DNA from: CAVPMN01 sp963706425
Lineage (GTDB): Bacteria > Actinomycetota > Acidimicrobiia > Acidimicrobiales > Acidimicrobilacustridaceae
Direction of reading: 5' to 3'
Length of the DNA: 64,000 nucleotides
Assembly: GCA_963706425.1 (NCBI GenBank)
Contig: CAVPMN010000020.1
Location: forward strand, 1,798,001 to 1,862,000
Shown here: in pieces, positions 20,057 to 28,089 of the stretch
Layout: each line of letters starts with the position of its first letter
Numbering within the stretch: the first letter of the stretch is position 1
Notes under the pieces: model-generated
Databases searched by the model: none
Told to the model about the DNA's origin: nothing
Seen by the model: only the letters and a program-made list of their open reading frames with translations
Program-made: the position numbers and the translations under genes

Positions 20057-21265
20057 GTGATCCTCGCGGCGGGCACGGCCGAGACGGCCGCCCCGCTCCT
20101 CGAGCTGGGCTTGGTGCTCGTGATCGTCGCCACCCTGGCGCGCCTCGCCGCGCGCGTCGGGTTGTCGCCGATCCCGCTCTACCTGCTCGCCGGGCTCTTC
20201 CTCGGCTCCGGCAGCCCGGTCGGGCTCGATGCATCCGACGACTTCATCGAGGTGGCCGCCACGCTCGGAGTGGTCCTGCTCCTCTTCTTCCTCGGGCTCG
20301 AATACACCTCGGAGGAGCTCACCACCAACCTGCGGCTGTCGGCCAAGGCCGGCTTGTTCGACTTGGTCAACGCCATACCCGGCGTGTTGTTCGGACTGGC
20401 GCTCGGCTGGTCGTTGCTGGCGTCGGTGGTGCTGGGTGGCATCACCTACATCTCGTCGTCGGGCGTCATCGCCAAGACCCTCACCGACCTCGGTCGGCTC
20501 GGCAACCGCGAGACACCGACGATCCTCTCCATCCTCGTCATCGAAGACCTGGCCATGGCCGTCTACCTCCCGATCATCACCGGTCTCATGGCGGGGGGCG
20601 CCGCGCTCGCGGTGGGCGCCAACGTGGCGATCGGCATCGTGCTCGTGGTGTTGGTGCTGGTGATCGCCGCCCGGTTCGGCGAGCACATCAGCAGGGTGGT
20701 GTTCAGCCGGTTCGACGAGGTGGTGCTCTTCAGCATCCTCGCCATCGTGTTCCTCGTCGCCGGCGCAGCCGAGAGCATCGGGGTCTCTGCTGGAGTCGGC
20801 GCCTTCCTCGTGGGCATCGCCCTGTCGGGCCGGGCCCAACAGCGAGCAGAGACCCTCATCGCACCGCTGCGAGACCTGTTCGCGGCCGCCTTCTTCATCT
20901 TCTTCACCTTCCAGATCGACGCGTCGACCCTCCCGAGCGCCATCGTCCCGGCCCTCCTTCTCGCCGTGGTCACCGCCGTCTTGAAGGTCGTCACCGGCTG
21001 GTGGGCCGCCCGTCGGGCCGGCATCGGCCGCGCCGGACGTCTGCGCGCCGGGCTCACGCTCATCGCCCGCGGCGAGTTCTCGATCGTGATCGCCGGCATC
21101 GCCGTGGTGAACGGGGTCGAACCCGACCTCGGCCCGTTGGCCGCCACCTACGTGCTGGTGTTGGCCATCGTCGGGCCCATCCTCACCCGCGGCGACGAGT
21201 GGCTCGGTCGGCTCTGGCCGCCTCGCCCGAAACCGGTCGCGCCTACAGCGGTCCCACCCGGTTGA
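20057..21265 (+). CDS. KefB-type (CPA2) monovalent cation/proton antiporter
   Basis: A 402-residue membrane protein with about 12 helices. Family signs are LLAGLFLGSGSPVGL, VVLLLFFLGLEYT, YISSSGVIAKTLTDL (the conserved ion-site region), ILVIEDLAMAVYLPI with the key Glu-Asp, and RGEFSIVIAG. It lacks a cytoplasmic RCK domain; that role is supplied by the neighbouring KhtT-like protein, so the two form a K+/H+ or Na+/H+ efflux system. GTG start at 20057. The 3' end overlaps convergent folK by 23 bp. Confidence 0.92.
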   Translation: MILAAGTAETAAPLLELGLVLVIVATLARLAARVGLSPIPLYLLAGLFLGSGSPVGLDASDDFIEVAATLGVVLLLFFLGLEYTSEELTTNLRLSAKAGLFDLVNAIPGVLFGLALGWSLLASVVLGGITYISSSGVIAKTLTDLGRLGNRETPTILSILVIEDLAMAVYLPIITGLMAGGAALAVGANVAIGIVLVVLVLVIAARFGEHISRVVFSRFDEVVLFSILAIVFLVAGAAESIGVSAGVGAFLVGIALSGRAQQRAETLIAPLRDLFAAAFFIFFTFQIDASTLPSAIVPALLLAVVTAVLKVVTGWWAARRAGIGRAGRLRAGLTLIARGEFSIVIAGIAVVNGVEPDLGPLAATYVLVLAIVGPILTRGDEWLGRLWPPRPKPVAPTAVPPG

Positions 21266-21697
21266 CCCGGCCCTCCGCCCGGTCGTGCCAGTCGGGCGGC
21301 AGCAGGTCGGGTGCCAGCTCGCCGAGCGGCGCCATCACGAACAGGCGCTCCCACATGCGGGGATGGGGCACCTGCAGATCGGGCTCGTCGATCTGCTCAC
21401 CATCGATCCACAGGATGTCGACGTCGAGGGTGCGGGGCCCCCATCGCACCTGACGCACGCGGCCGGCCGCCGACTCGAGCCGGTGGCAGACCCCGAGCAA
21501 CTCGCGCGGGACGCGTCCGTTTCGAGCTCGGCGACCAGGTTGAGGAAGGCGGTCTGCCCTGCCGGGCCGCCCACCGGATCGGTCTCGTAGACGTTCGACA
21601 CCGCGACCAGGCCCATGCCCTCGAGCGAGTGCACCGCATCGCGGAGCAGGCTGCGGCGGTCACCCATGTTCGAGCCGAGGCCCAGGAGCACCCTCAC
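21243..21697 (-). CDS. folK: HPPK, 6-hydroxymethyl-dihydropterin pyrophosphokinase (single frameshift)
   Basis: Transfers pyrophosphate from ATP to hydroxymethyl-dihydropterin in folate synthesis. The N-terminal half reads LLGLGSNMGDR and VSNVYETDPVGG; the second half reads GPRTLDVDILWIDG and PHPRMWERLFVMAPL, in another frame. One base appears to be missing in the G run at 21508-21510 (plus-strand view); restoring it gives the expected LxxCHRLE-type link and 151 residues. GTG at 21697 is the likely start, 16 bp after folB. Confidence 0.88.
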
Positions 21698-21713
21698 ACC
21701 GACACCAGACCCG

Positions 21714-22106
21714 TCATCGTCGACGGCGGACGATGCGTACGCCGGTGGTGTCGAGCTGCTGGGGCACCGGCGGGCGCAGCTTGCGCAGAGCGACCTCGAC
21801 CTCGGCCACCCGGTCGTCGGCCAGCACGACCTCGGCGATCCGCTCGGCGAGCCGCTCGAGCAGGCGCACGGGCTCACCGGTGATGATCGCCTCGACCTGG
21901 GCGACGAGGCTGCCGTAGTCGACGGTGTCGGCCAAGGCATCAGTGGCGCCGGCGCGGGAAAGGTCGGTCACCACGTCGAGGTCGACCTCGAGGGGTTGGG
22001 GCCGGTCCTGCTCTTCGGGCAGCACGCCGCAGATGCCGAGGGCGCGCAGCCCCCGCAGTTCGATGCGGTCGAGGCGCCCGGCGCCCGGCTCGTTCCGGTG
22101 GTCCAT
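21714..22106 (-). CDS. folB: Dihydroneopterin aldolase
   Basis: Cleaves dihydroneopterin to hydroxymethyl-dihydropterin. The 130-residue protein has RIELRGLRALGICGVLPEE with the conserved start region, DTVDYGSLV near residue 63, and LLERLAERIAEVVL with the catalytic-region Glu. It lies between the phosphatase-like gene (13 bp gap) and folK. ATG at 22106 has no obvious ribosome site, but a longer frame adds only arginine-rich non-conserved sequence. Confidence 0.92.
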   Translation of the reverse strand: MDHRNEPGAGRLDRIELRGLRALGICGVLPEEQDRPQPLEVDLDVVTDLSRAGATDALADTVDYGSLVAQVEAIITGEPVRLLERLAERIAEVVLADDRVAEVEVALRKLRPPVPQQLDTTGVRIVRRRR

Positions 22107-22119
22107 GGGGTGGGGCACG

Positions 22120-22629
22120 CTAGAGCGACAGCGAGGTGGCCACCAGTTCGCGGCCCACCGGACCCATCTGGCGATGGGTGATCTGCTCGACGACCTGGAT
22201 GGCGTGCGGCCCGGCATCGACCAGGCCGTCCCACAACAGGTAGCCGGCCATCACGCCGCAGATGCGATCGCCGAGCTCTTCCTGGTGCACGAGCACCTTG
22301 GCCCCGGCGCCCAAGAGGGCCTTCAGCTCGGGGAACAGGCTCGCCAGGTAGAAGGCGTTCTCGTCACCAGCGCCGAGCGGGCGATGGCGCCAGGCCACCC
22401 CCAGCTCGTCGTAGTTGTGCAGGTTGTGCGGGGCCGAGATCATCGAGATCACCGTCGTGAACGACTGCTCCCGGATCCAGATGATCTCCTCCTGGCGCCG
22501 CACCCGGCGATGGTTGGCGCCGTAGCCCCCAGGACGTTCGCAGACGGCGAGCTGGTCCTTGATGATCCAATGAAAGTTCCGGGGGCGGATGCCCTGGGCC
22601 CATTTGCCCTTGGTTGCCACGCCCCTCAT
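22120..22629 (-). CDS. Dual-specificity-phosphatase-like protein lacking the catalytic Cys
   Basis: A 169-residue protein that looks like a tyrosine/dual-specificity phosphatase fold. VISMISAPHNLHNYDELG resembles the strand-turn segment before the acid loop, and KVLVHQEELGDR sits exactly where the P-loop (HCX5R) should be: His, then Gln in place of Cys, five residues, then Arg. This would remove phosphatase chemistry but could keep phosphate binding. Its ATG overlaps the folP stop (ATGA), and folB follows, so it is a coupled part of the folate operon. I know of no named folate enzyme of this type. The fold call rests on pattern matching only. Confidence 0.6.
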   Translation of the reverse strand: MRGVATKGKWAQGIRPRNFHWIIKDQLAVCERPGGYGANHRRVRRQEEIIWIREQSFTTVISMISAPHNLHNYDELGVAWRHRPLGAGDENAFYLASLFPELKALLGAGAKVLVHQEELGDRICGVMAGYLLWDGLVDAGPHAIQVVEQITHRQMGPVGRELVATSLSL

Positions 22630-23459
22630 GCTGCCACGACTTTGGCGGCCTGGACGGCGGCCCGCACGTCGTGGGCCCTCACCATGGCCGCGCCGCGGGC
22701 CATGGCCCACACCTGCATCGCCAGCGAGGCCTCCAGACGATCGTCGGTGGGGACGGGCTCGAGGTGGTCATCCACGGGCACAATGCTCCTTTTGGCGCCT
22801 CCGCCGGCGGCGCTCTGGTCGGAGGCGGCCAGCAGCCGGCCCGCGGTGGCCTTCCGCGAGAGGCCCACCACCACCGGCCATCCGAGGGCCACCAGCCGGT
22901 CGAGATGGCGCAAGAGGGTCAGGTTGTGGGTGAGGGTCTTCCCGAAGCCGAACCCCGGATCGACCCAGACCTCGCTGACCCCGGCCGCCACGGCCCGCTC
23001 GGCCCGGTCGGCGAGGAAGGCCGCCACCTCGCCCACCACGTCGTCATAGGTCGGATCGACCTGCATCGTGGCCGGGTCGCCCTTCATGTGCATGGCCACC
23101 CAGCCCACACCGAGCTCGGCCGCCACCGGCCAGAGGCTGGCCGACACGTCGTTGACGAGGGTGGCCCCTGCGGCCACCGCCTGGCGCGCCACCTCGGCTT
23201 TGCGCGTGTCGATCGACACGCGAGCGTGAGTCGACAGCGCCTCCACCACCGGCAGCACCCGGCGCAGCTCCTCGTCGAGCCCGATGGGCGGGGCGCCCGG
23301 CCGGGTCGACTCACCGCCGACGTCGATGACGGCTGCGCCCTCGGCGATCAGCTCGAGCCCGTGGGCGATCGCCCGGTCGCCGTCGAACCAGCGCCCGCCG
23401 TCGCTGAACGAATCGGGTGTCACGTTGACCACACCCATGACCGGGATCGTCGCCGCCAC
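22626..23459 (-). CDS. folP: Dihydropteroate synthase
   Basis: Condenses the pterin pyrophosphate with p-aminobenzoate; the sulfonamide target. The 277-residue protein contains NVTPDSFSDGG, DVGGESTRPGAPP, NDVSA, DPGFGFGKT, GLSRKA and a final RAHDV. GTG start at 23459 is 9 bp from the folE stop with a GCAGGGG ribosome-like site. Overlaps the phosphatase-like gene by 4 bp. Confidence 0.96.
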   Translation of the reverse strand: MAATIPVMGVVNVTPDSFSDGGRWFDGDRAIAHGLELIAEGAAVIDVGGESTRPGAPPIGLDEELRRVLPVVEALSTHARVSIDTRKAEVARQAVAAGATLVNDVSASLWPVAAELGVGWVAMHMKGDPATMQVDPTYDDVVGEVAAFLADRAERAVAAGVSEVWVDPGFGFGKTLTHNLTLLRHLDRLVALGWPVVVGLSRKATAGRLLAASDQSAAGGGAKRSIVPVDDHLEPVPTDDRLEASLAMQVWAMARGAAMVRAHDVRAAVQAAKVVAA

Positions 23460-23468
23460 GACCCCTGC

Positions 23469-24068
23469 TCAGCGGCCGTCGATGAAACGCATCGCCTCGA
23501 ACCGGGTGGCCGTGTTCTCGCGGAACAGGCCCCGTACGGCGGAGGTGACGGTGCTGGCGCCTGGCTTGCGCACGCCGCGCATCGACATGCACAGGTGCTC
23601 GGCTTCGATGACGACCAGCACCCCCTTGGGCTGCAGGGTGCGCTCGATCTCGTCGGCGATCTGGGTGGTGAGCCGCTCCTGCACCTGCGGACGCTTCGCG
23701 TAGGCGTCGACGAGGCGGGCCAGCTTGGACAGTCCGGTGACGCGCCCGTCGTCGTTGGGGATGTAGGCCACGTGGGCCTTGCCGATGAACGGCACCAGGT
23801 GGTGCTCGCACATGGAGGTGAGGGCGATGTCGCGCACCATCACCATCTCGTCGTGGTTTGCCTCGAACACCACCTTGAGGTGGTGGTCGGGGGCCTCTCG
23901 GAGCCCGGCGAACACCTCGGCGTAGAAGCGTCCGACCCGCGCTGGGGTATTGACCAAGCCGTCGCGGTCGGGGTCCTCGCCGATCGCGTAGAGGATCTCG
24001 CGCACGGCCCGCTCGATCCGCGGGAGATCGATCGGTGCGTAGTCCGGGGAGACGACGTTCTCGCTCAC
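23469..24068 (-). CDS. folE: GTP cyclohydrolase I
   Basis: First step of tetrahydrofolate synthesis from GTP. The 199-residue protein has the zinc ligands (SMCEHHLVPF and EHLCMSMRG), the GLSKLARLVDAYAKRPQVQE block and RKPGASTVTSAVRG. GTG start at 24068. In mycobacteria ftsH separates folE from hpt; here hpt is directly upstream with a 47-bp gap. Confidence 0.97.
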   Translation of the reverse strand: MSENVVSPDYAPIDLPRIERAVREILYAIGEDPDRDGLVNTPARVGRFYAEVFAGLREAPDHHLKVVFEANHDEMVMVRDIALTSMCEHHLVPFIGKAHVAYIPNDDGRVTGLSKLARLVDAYAKRPQVQERLTTQIADEIERTLQPKGVLVVIEAEHLCMSMRGVRKPGASTVTSAVRGLFRENTATRFEAMRFIDGR

Positions 24069-24115
24069 CGCGTGAGGTTACCGGCGCCGCTCGGCCACAT
24101 GCCTGGTCGGGAGCG

Positions 24116-24683
24116 TCAGCTCTCGCCTTCGTAGGTGACGATGTCGGCCAGGTTGCGATAGCGCTCGCCCACATCGAGCCCGTAACCGACCACGAAACGA
24201 TCGGGGATGCGAAAGCCGACGTAGCGCAGCTCGGGCTCTCGCTTCTGGCGACCCTCTTTCACGAGCAGCGCGCAGATCTCGAGGCTGGCCGGATGACGAG
24301 CGTGCAGGTTCTTCACCAGATAGCTGAGCGTCAGGCCACTGTCGACGATGTCCTCGACCAGCAGCACATGGCGGTCGGAGAGATCGACATCGAGATCTTT
24401 GACGATGCGCACGACACCGCTCGTCTTGGTGGCGCTCGCCGTAGGACGACACCGCCATGAAGTCGAACTCGACCGGTAGATCGATGCAACGCGACAGGTC
24501 GGCCATGAACATGAACGCGCCCTTGAGCACACCGACCAGCAGCGGAGCGCGGCCCTCGTAGTCGGCGGTGATCTCCTTGCCGAGCTCGCGGATGCGGGCC
24601 TGCAGGTCGACTTCACCCACCACCAGATCGCCGAGCCGAGGATCAGCGTTGGGGTCGGCGGCCCCTGAATCGGCTGTGCTCAT
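24116..24683 (-). CDS. hpt: Hypoxanthine phosphoribosyltransferase (single frameshift)
   Basis: Purine salvage enzyme joining hypoxanthine or guanine to PRPP. The first part contains LVGVLKGAFMFMADL and FDFMAVSSYG; after a frame change it resumes SATKTSGVVRIVKDLD, with the PRPP loop LLVEDIVDSGLT and the base-binding YVGFRIPDRFVVGYGLD. One extra base near 24436-24440 causes the break; without it the protein is 188 residues. It lies between tilS (12 bp) and folE. Confidence 0.92.
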
Positions 24684-24695
24684 CGTGCGGTGACC

Positions 24696-25607
24696 CTATC
24701 GGTGACGGCCGGGCGACGCCCGCCGGAGGTCGAGGTGCTGCGCGTGTCGTTCGACGCGCCAACCGTCGCCGACGTCAGTGGCCACGGCCTCGTTGCGGGC
24801 CACAGCGAGCACCCGGTCGACGGCGGCCGCATCGGGCGGATGACACTCGGCGGAGCAGGCCCGCAGCCAACGCCGCACGGCCACGCGCGCCAGGGCCACC
24901 GGTGCAGCGGCGAGCGCCCGGGCGTCGGTCGGGTCGAGATCGGCCGCCGCGGCCGCCAGGTGGTCGACCGTGTCGACCATCAGCCCGGCTTGGCGCGCCA
25001 GGATCGGCACGACGTCGCGGCCCGCGATGTCGTTGAGCACGGGCAGTAGCTCGTGGCGCACGCGGTTGCGGCGAAAAGCGGGATCGGTGTTGGTGGGGTC
25101 GTCGACCGGCACCAACCCGACCTCGGCGCACATCGCGTGGGTCTCGGCCCGCCGCAACCCGAGGATGGGGCGGCGATGGCCGGGCCGCATGCCGGCCAGG
25201 CCGTCGGGGCCCGCCCCCCGCAACAGGTTCAAGAGCACGGTTTCGGCCTGGTCGTCGGCGGTGTGGCCGGTCATGACGTCGGGAGGCAGCACGCCGTAGC
25301 GCACCTTGCGGGCGCGGGCCTCGATGTTGGGCCCCGGCTCGACCGTGACCCGCTCGCTCCGGAACGCGGCCCCGAAGCGCAGGGCGGCGTCGGAGACCAC
25401 GTGGGCTTCGGTAGCCGAGCCGGGTCGCAAGCCGTGGTCGACGTGCACGGCGGTGACTGCGCACCCGGCTTCGACGGCCAGCACCAACAGCGCGAGCGAG
25501 TCGGCTCCGCCCGACACCGCGCAGGTGACGCGGGTGCCCGGCTCGGGGAACGTGCAGCGGGTGAGCAGGTCGGTCACCAGGGCAGACCCTTGCGGACCCG
25601 GCCTCAT
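24696..25607 (-). CDS. tilS: tRNA(Ile)-lysidine synthetase
   Basis: Modifies the wobble C of tRNA-Ile(CAU) to lysidine, so that it reads AUA. The 303-residue protein has the PP-loop SGGADSLAL near residue 32, VHVDHGLRPGSA, TGHTADDQAETVLLNLLRG and DPTNTDPAFRRNRVRHELLP. It has the short C-terminus common in actinobacteria. It is 3 bp from the metalloprotease gene, in the same order as in M. tuberculosis. Confidence 0.95.
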   Translation of the reverse strand: MRPGPQGSALVTDLLTRCTFPEPGTRVTCAVSGGADSLALLVLAVEAGCAVTAVHVDHGLRPGSATEAHVVSDAALRFGAAFRSERVTVEPGPNIEARARKVRYGVLPPDVMTGHTADDQAETVLLNLLRGAGPDGLAGMRPGHRRPILGLRRAETHAMCAEVGLVPVDDPTNTDPAFRRNRVRHELLPVLNDIAGRDVVPILARQAGLMVDTVDHLAAAAADLDPTDARALAAAPVALARVAVRRWLRACSAECHPPDAAAVDRVLAVARNEAVATDVGDGWRVERHAQHLDLRRASPGRHR

Positions 25608-25610
25608 GGC

Positions 25611-26679
25611 TCAGGCGACGCGTGCAGGCGCGACGCGGTCGATCCAGCCGGCCGGATCGCGGATCTCGGCGATGCTCGGCAGGTTCTCCGGGCGCTCCCA
25701 GGCGAGATCGAGCAGCGAGGTGCCCCCGGCCCGCTCGATCTCCTCGATGAACTGCTCGCCCTGTTCGTATTGGGCGAGCTTGGCGTCGAGACCGACGAGT
25801 TGTTGGATCAACTTGGCCAGCCCGTGCGCCGACTGGCGACGCTGGCGCAGGACGCGGGCGAAACGCTCGGCGCTGGGCACCAGCCCCTCGCCGGCGCGGT
25901 CCATGGTGACGTCGCCGTGCCCTTCGAGCAGGCTCATGAGCCCCGACACCTGGTCGAGGACCTCGCGCTGCTCGGGTGACGCGACCAAGCGCCATCACGC
26001 CACCGTCGGCCAACGGGTTGCGCCCGGAGCGGATTGCGTCGGCGGCCCGGTCGACGGCGGCGAGGAACCGCTTGGGATCGGGATCGACCGCGTCGAGCAT
26101 CTGCTCGACCAGACCCAGGAAGTGCTCGCGCATCCACGGGACGCCCGTGAACTGCGCCCGGTGGGTGACCTCGTGCAGCGCGATCCACAACCGGAACTCG
26201 CGCGGCGGAAAGGCATAGAGCTTCTCGAGAGCCAGCACGTTGGGGCCCACGTAGTAGACGAGGTCCTGGTCGTGGGGGGCCTCCTCCTCGACGATGAGCA
26301 GGTCGTACTGCCCGAGCACGCGGTTCGACATCCACCCGAGCATGACGCCCACCTCGGCGCCGGCGACGCGGCGACCGACGGGGGCGAACGGGCTGCGATC
26401 GATGCGGTCGCCCAGCTTGTCGGTGAGCGGGCGCAACAGGCGCTGGAACGAAGCGATGTTGGCGCGCACCCAACCGGCGCGATCGGTGACCCGGCCGCGG
26501 GCGTTGCCGCTGAGCGAGCGCAACCCGGTGGCATCGGCCACGAGGTCTTCGGCGCGGGCGGTGAACTCGGCGAAGTCGGGCTCGAGCGACGCGTAGTGAT
26601 AGCTCTCGGCGAACGGCTCGCGGCCCGCCGCCCGAACGGCCACCCGCTCAGCCAGCGCCCAGTCGACCGCGCCGCTCAC
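25611..26679 (-). CDS. DUF2342 zinc metalloprotease-like protein (single frameshift)
   Basis: Member of the actinobacterial family of M. tuberculosis Rv3626c, also called coenzyme F420-associated. The HEVTH zinc motif is in LWIALHEVTHRAQF, near residue 170; AGAEVGVMLGWMSNRVLGQYD and VYYVGPNVLALE are typical. The frame breaks after GGVMAL: one extra base near 25984-25987; the second part resumes VASPEQREVLDQVSGLMSLL and ends at 25611. The intact product would be 355 residues. GTG start at 26679, 7 bp from the small membrane protein gene. Substrate unknown. Confidence 0.88.
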
Positions 26680-26686
26680 GACGGGA

Positions 26687-26833
26687 TCAGTCCCTCGGAT
26701 AGCGGGGCATCTCGACCTTCTTCAGGTACATGATGCCGATGCCCAGGACGAGCATGATGGCGCCGGCTGCCAGCGCCACCGAGATCCAGAAGTGCCACAC
26801 GACGGCCAGAACGGGATTCATGAGGTCGATCAT
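26687..26833 (-). CDS. Small single-pass membrane protein, 48 residues
   Basis: A short gene tightly packed between rsrA and the metalloprotease gene (7 bp to the latter). The product has a hydrophobic stretch from about residue 8 to 36 (VLAVVWHFWISVALAAGAIM then LVLGIGIMYL), followed by KKVEMPRYPRD, a basic cytoplasmic tail. Codon use is GC-rich at third positions like its neighbours, which supports a real gene. ATG at 26833; a second ATG four codons on is possible. No family recognised. Confidence 0.7.
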   Translation of the reverse strand: MIDLMNPVLAVVWHFWISVALAAGAIMLVLGIGIMYLKKVEMPRYPRD

Positions 26834-26884
26834 ACGGGTCGGCGGCGCTCGACCCCATTCGCGGGGCGAGCGAAGGGGCCGGGC

Positions 26885-27169
26885 TCAGGACGACCCTGGT
26901 GTGTCGCCCGGCTGGCCGACCACGAAGCTGGCCCGCAGCGTCTGCTCGATGCGCACCCGCAGATCGGTGGGCACCTCGTCGCGGCACTTCTGTTGGATCA
27001 CCAGACGCAACTCTGCCTCGAAGTCGAACACTTCGAGGCAGGGGTTGCAGTCGTCGAGATGGTGCGAGATGAGCGACCTGCGCTCGTCGGTGAGCTCGCC
27101 GTCGAGGAAGGTGTAGAGCTCGTTGAGCGCTTCCTGACAGTTCGGTTGGTGATCGTGCTCGTCAGACAT
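26885..27169 (-). CDS. rsrA: Mycothiol-system anti-sigma factor (RsrA-like)
   Basis: A 94-residue zinc anti-sigma factor. The ligand residues fall at C11, H37, C41 and C44, the same numbering as Streptomyces RsrA, within NCQEAL and HHLDDCNPC. Under thiol oxidation the two pairing cysteines form a disulfide, zinc is lost and the sigma factor is released (family knowledge). Its ATG is 2 bp after the sigR stop, so the pair is made together. Confidence 0.93.
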   Translation of the reverse strand: MSDEHDHQPNCQEALNELYTFLDGELTDERRSLISHHLDDCNPCLEVFDFEAELRLVIQQKCRDEVPTDLRVRIEQTLRASFVVGQPGDTPGSS

Positions 27170-27171
27170 GC

Positions 27172-27816
27172 CTAACCGTCACTCGTCCGCTCGCCGACCG
27201 CTGCCGGCTCAGGTTCGCTCGTCGCAGCATCGCTCATCGAAGGGTCGGCGCCCTCTCGGGGAACGAGGCCACGTTGGGTAGCGAACTCGTACAACTGCTT
27301 CTGGAGCGCCTTTCTTCCCCGATGCAGCCGACTCATCACGGTGCCGATGGGAATGTCGAGGATCTCGGCGATCTCCTTGTAGGAGAAACCCTCGACGTCG
27401 GCCAGCAGCACGGCCATGCGGAACTGGTCCGGCAGGGCCTCGAGGGCGTCTTTCACCTCCGCATCGGTGAACCAGTCCATCAGCTCGTCTTCGGCGCTGC
27501 GGCCCGCCTGGGCCGCCTCGAGCCCGCCGAGGCGGCGATAGAGGTAGAGATCCTCCACCTCGTCGAGCTCGGTCTCGTCGGGTCGGCGCTTCTTCGCTCG
27601 ATACGTGTTGATGTAGGTGTTGGTGAGGATCCGGTAGAGCCAGGCCTTCAGGTTGGTGCCCTCCTGGAAGCCCCCGAAGCCCCGGAACGCCTTGAGATAG
27701 GTCTCCTGCACGAGATCCTCGGCGTCGGACGGGTTGCGCGTCATGCGCAGCGCCGCGGAGTAGAGCGCGGGCATGAACTCCATCGCCTGATCGACGAACG
27801 TCGCCTGGTCGGCCAT
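27172..27816 (-). CDS. sigR: ECF sigma factor SigR/SigH-like
   Basis: A 214-residue extracytoplasmic-function sigma factor. Region 2 is seen in NPSDAEDLVQETYLKAFRGF and KAWLYRILTNTYINTYRAK, region 4 in LPDQFRMAVLLADVEGFSYK and IGTVMSRLHRGRKALQKQLY. Its partner is the RsrA-like protein. It probably controls the thiol-oxidative stress regulon and may drive the operon downstream. ATG at 27816 is preferred; a GTG three codons upstream is possible. An upstream palindrome includes a GGAAC-N17-GTT pattern close to the usual SigR promoter form. Confidence 0.93.
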   Translation of the reverse strand: MADQATFVDQAMEFMPALYSAALRMTRNPSDAEDLVQETYLKAFRGFGGFQEGTNLKAWLYRILTNTYINTYRAKKRRPDETELDEVEDLYLYRRLGGLEAAQAGRSAEDELMDWFTDAEVKDALEALPDQFRMAVLLADVEGFSYKEIAEILDIPIGTVMSRLHRGRKALQKQLYEFATQRGLVPREGADPSMSDAATSEPEPAAVGERTSDG

Positions 27817-27930
27817 CGGCGCCACCCTACCCGTCCCGTTCGAACCCACCCCCGGCCGGAACCCCGGAAACCCGGCCTTCGCCGCGCCTCGACGACGGAA
27901 CCTGGCCGAGGCCGGGCCACCCCCAACAAC

Positions 27931-27957
27931 GGAACCCCGGCCTACGGCCGGGGTTCC
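27931..27957. terminator. Perfect 12-bp inverted repeat between phyH and sigR
   Basis: GGAACCCCGGCC (27931-27942) pairs with GGCCGGGGTTCC (27946-27957) around a TAC loop. It can terminate the phyH transcript, but it lies 115 bp upstream of sigR and its ends (GGAAC and GTTCC) look like ECF promoter halves. Related GGAACCCCGG and GGAACCTGG stretches occur at 27856-27900. Confidence 0.6.
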
Positions 27958-28050
27958 AGGGGGCGGGTGCACATCAACTAGCTACCTCTGTTATCGGCCG
28001 ACCTGAACGGTGTCTTTATGGCGATCATGGGTCGATCGGCCTACTTCCTG

Positions 28051-28089
28051 GTGTCAGGCGTGCTCGTGTCTGACACGCCGGTGTCAGGC
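28051..28089. repeat. GTGTCAG inverted/direct repeat cluster
   Basis: GTGTCAGGC is repeated at 28051-28059 and 28081-28089; between them lies GTGTCTGACAC (28067-28077), a perfect 5-bp-arm palindrome. It overlaps the 3' end of phyH. Probably a dispersed palindromic repeat; function unknown. Confidence 0.55.

Noticed and set aside
24775..26679. A 634-residue apparent fusion starting with the DUF2342 protein
   Set aside because: After residue 231 it is out-of-frame sequence across the protease and tilS genes; a single-base indel near 25985 explains it.
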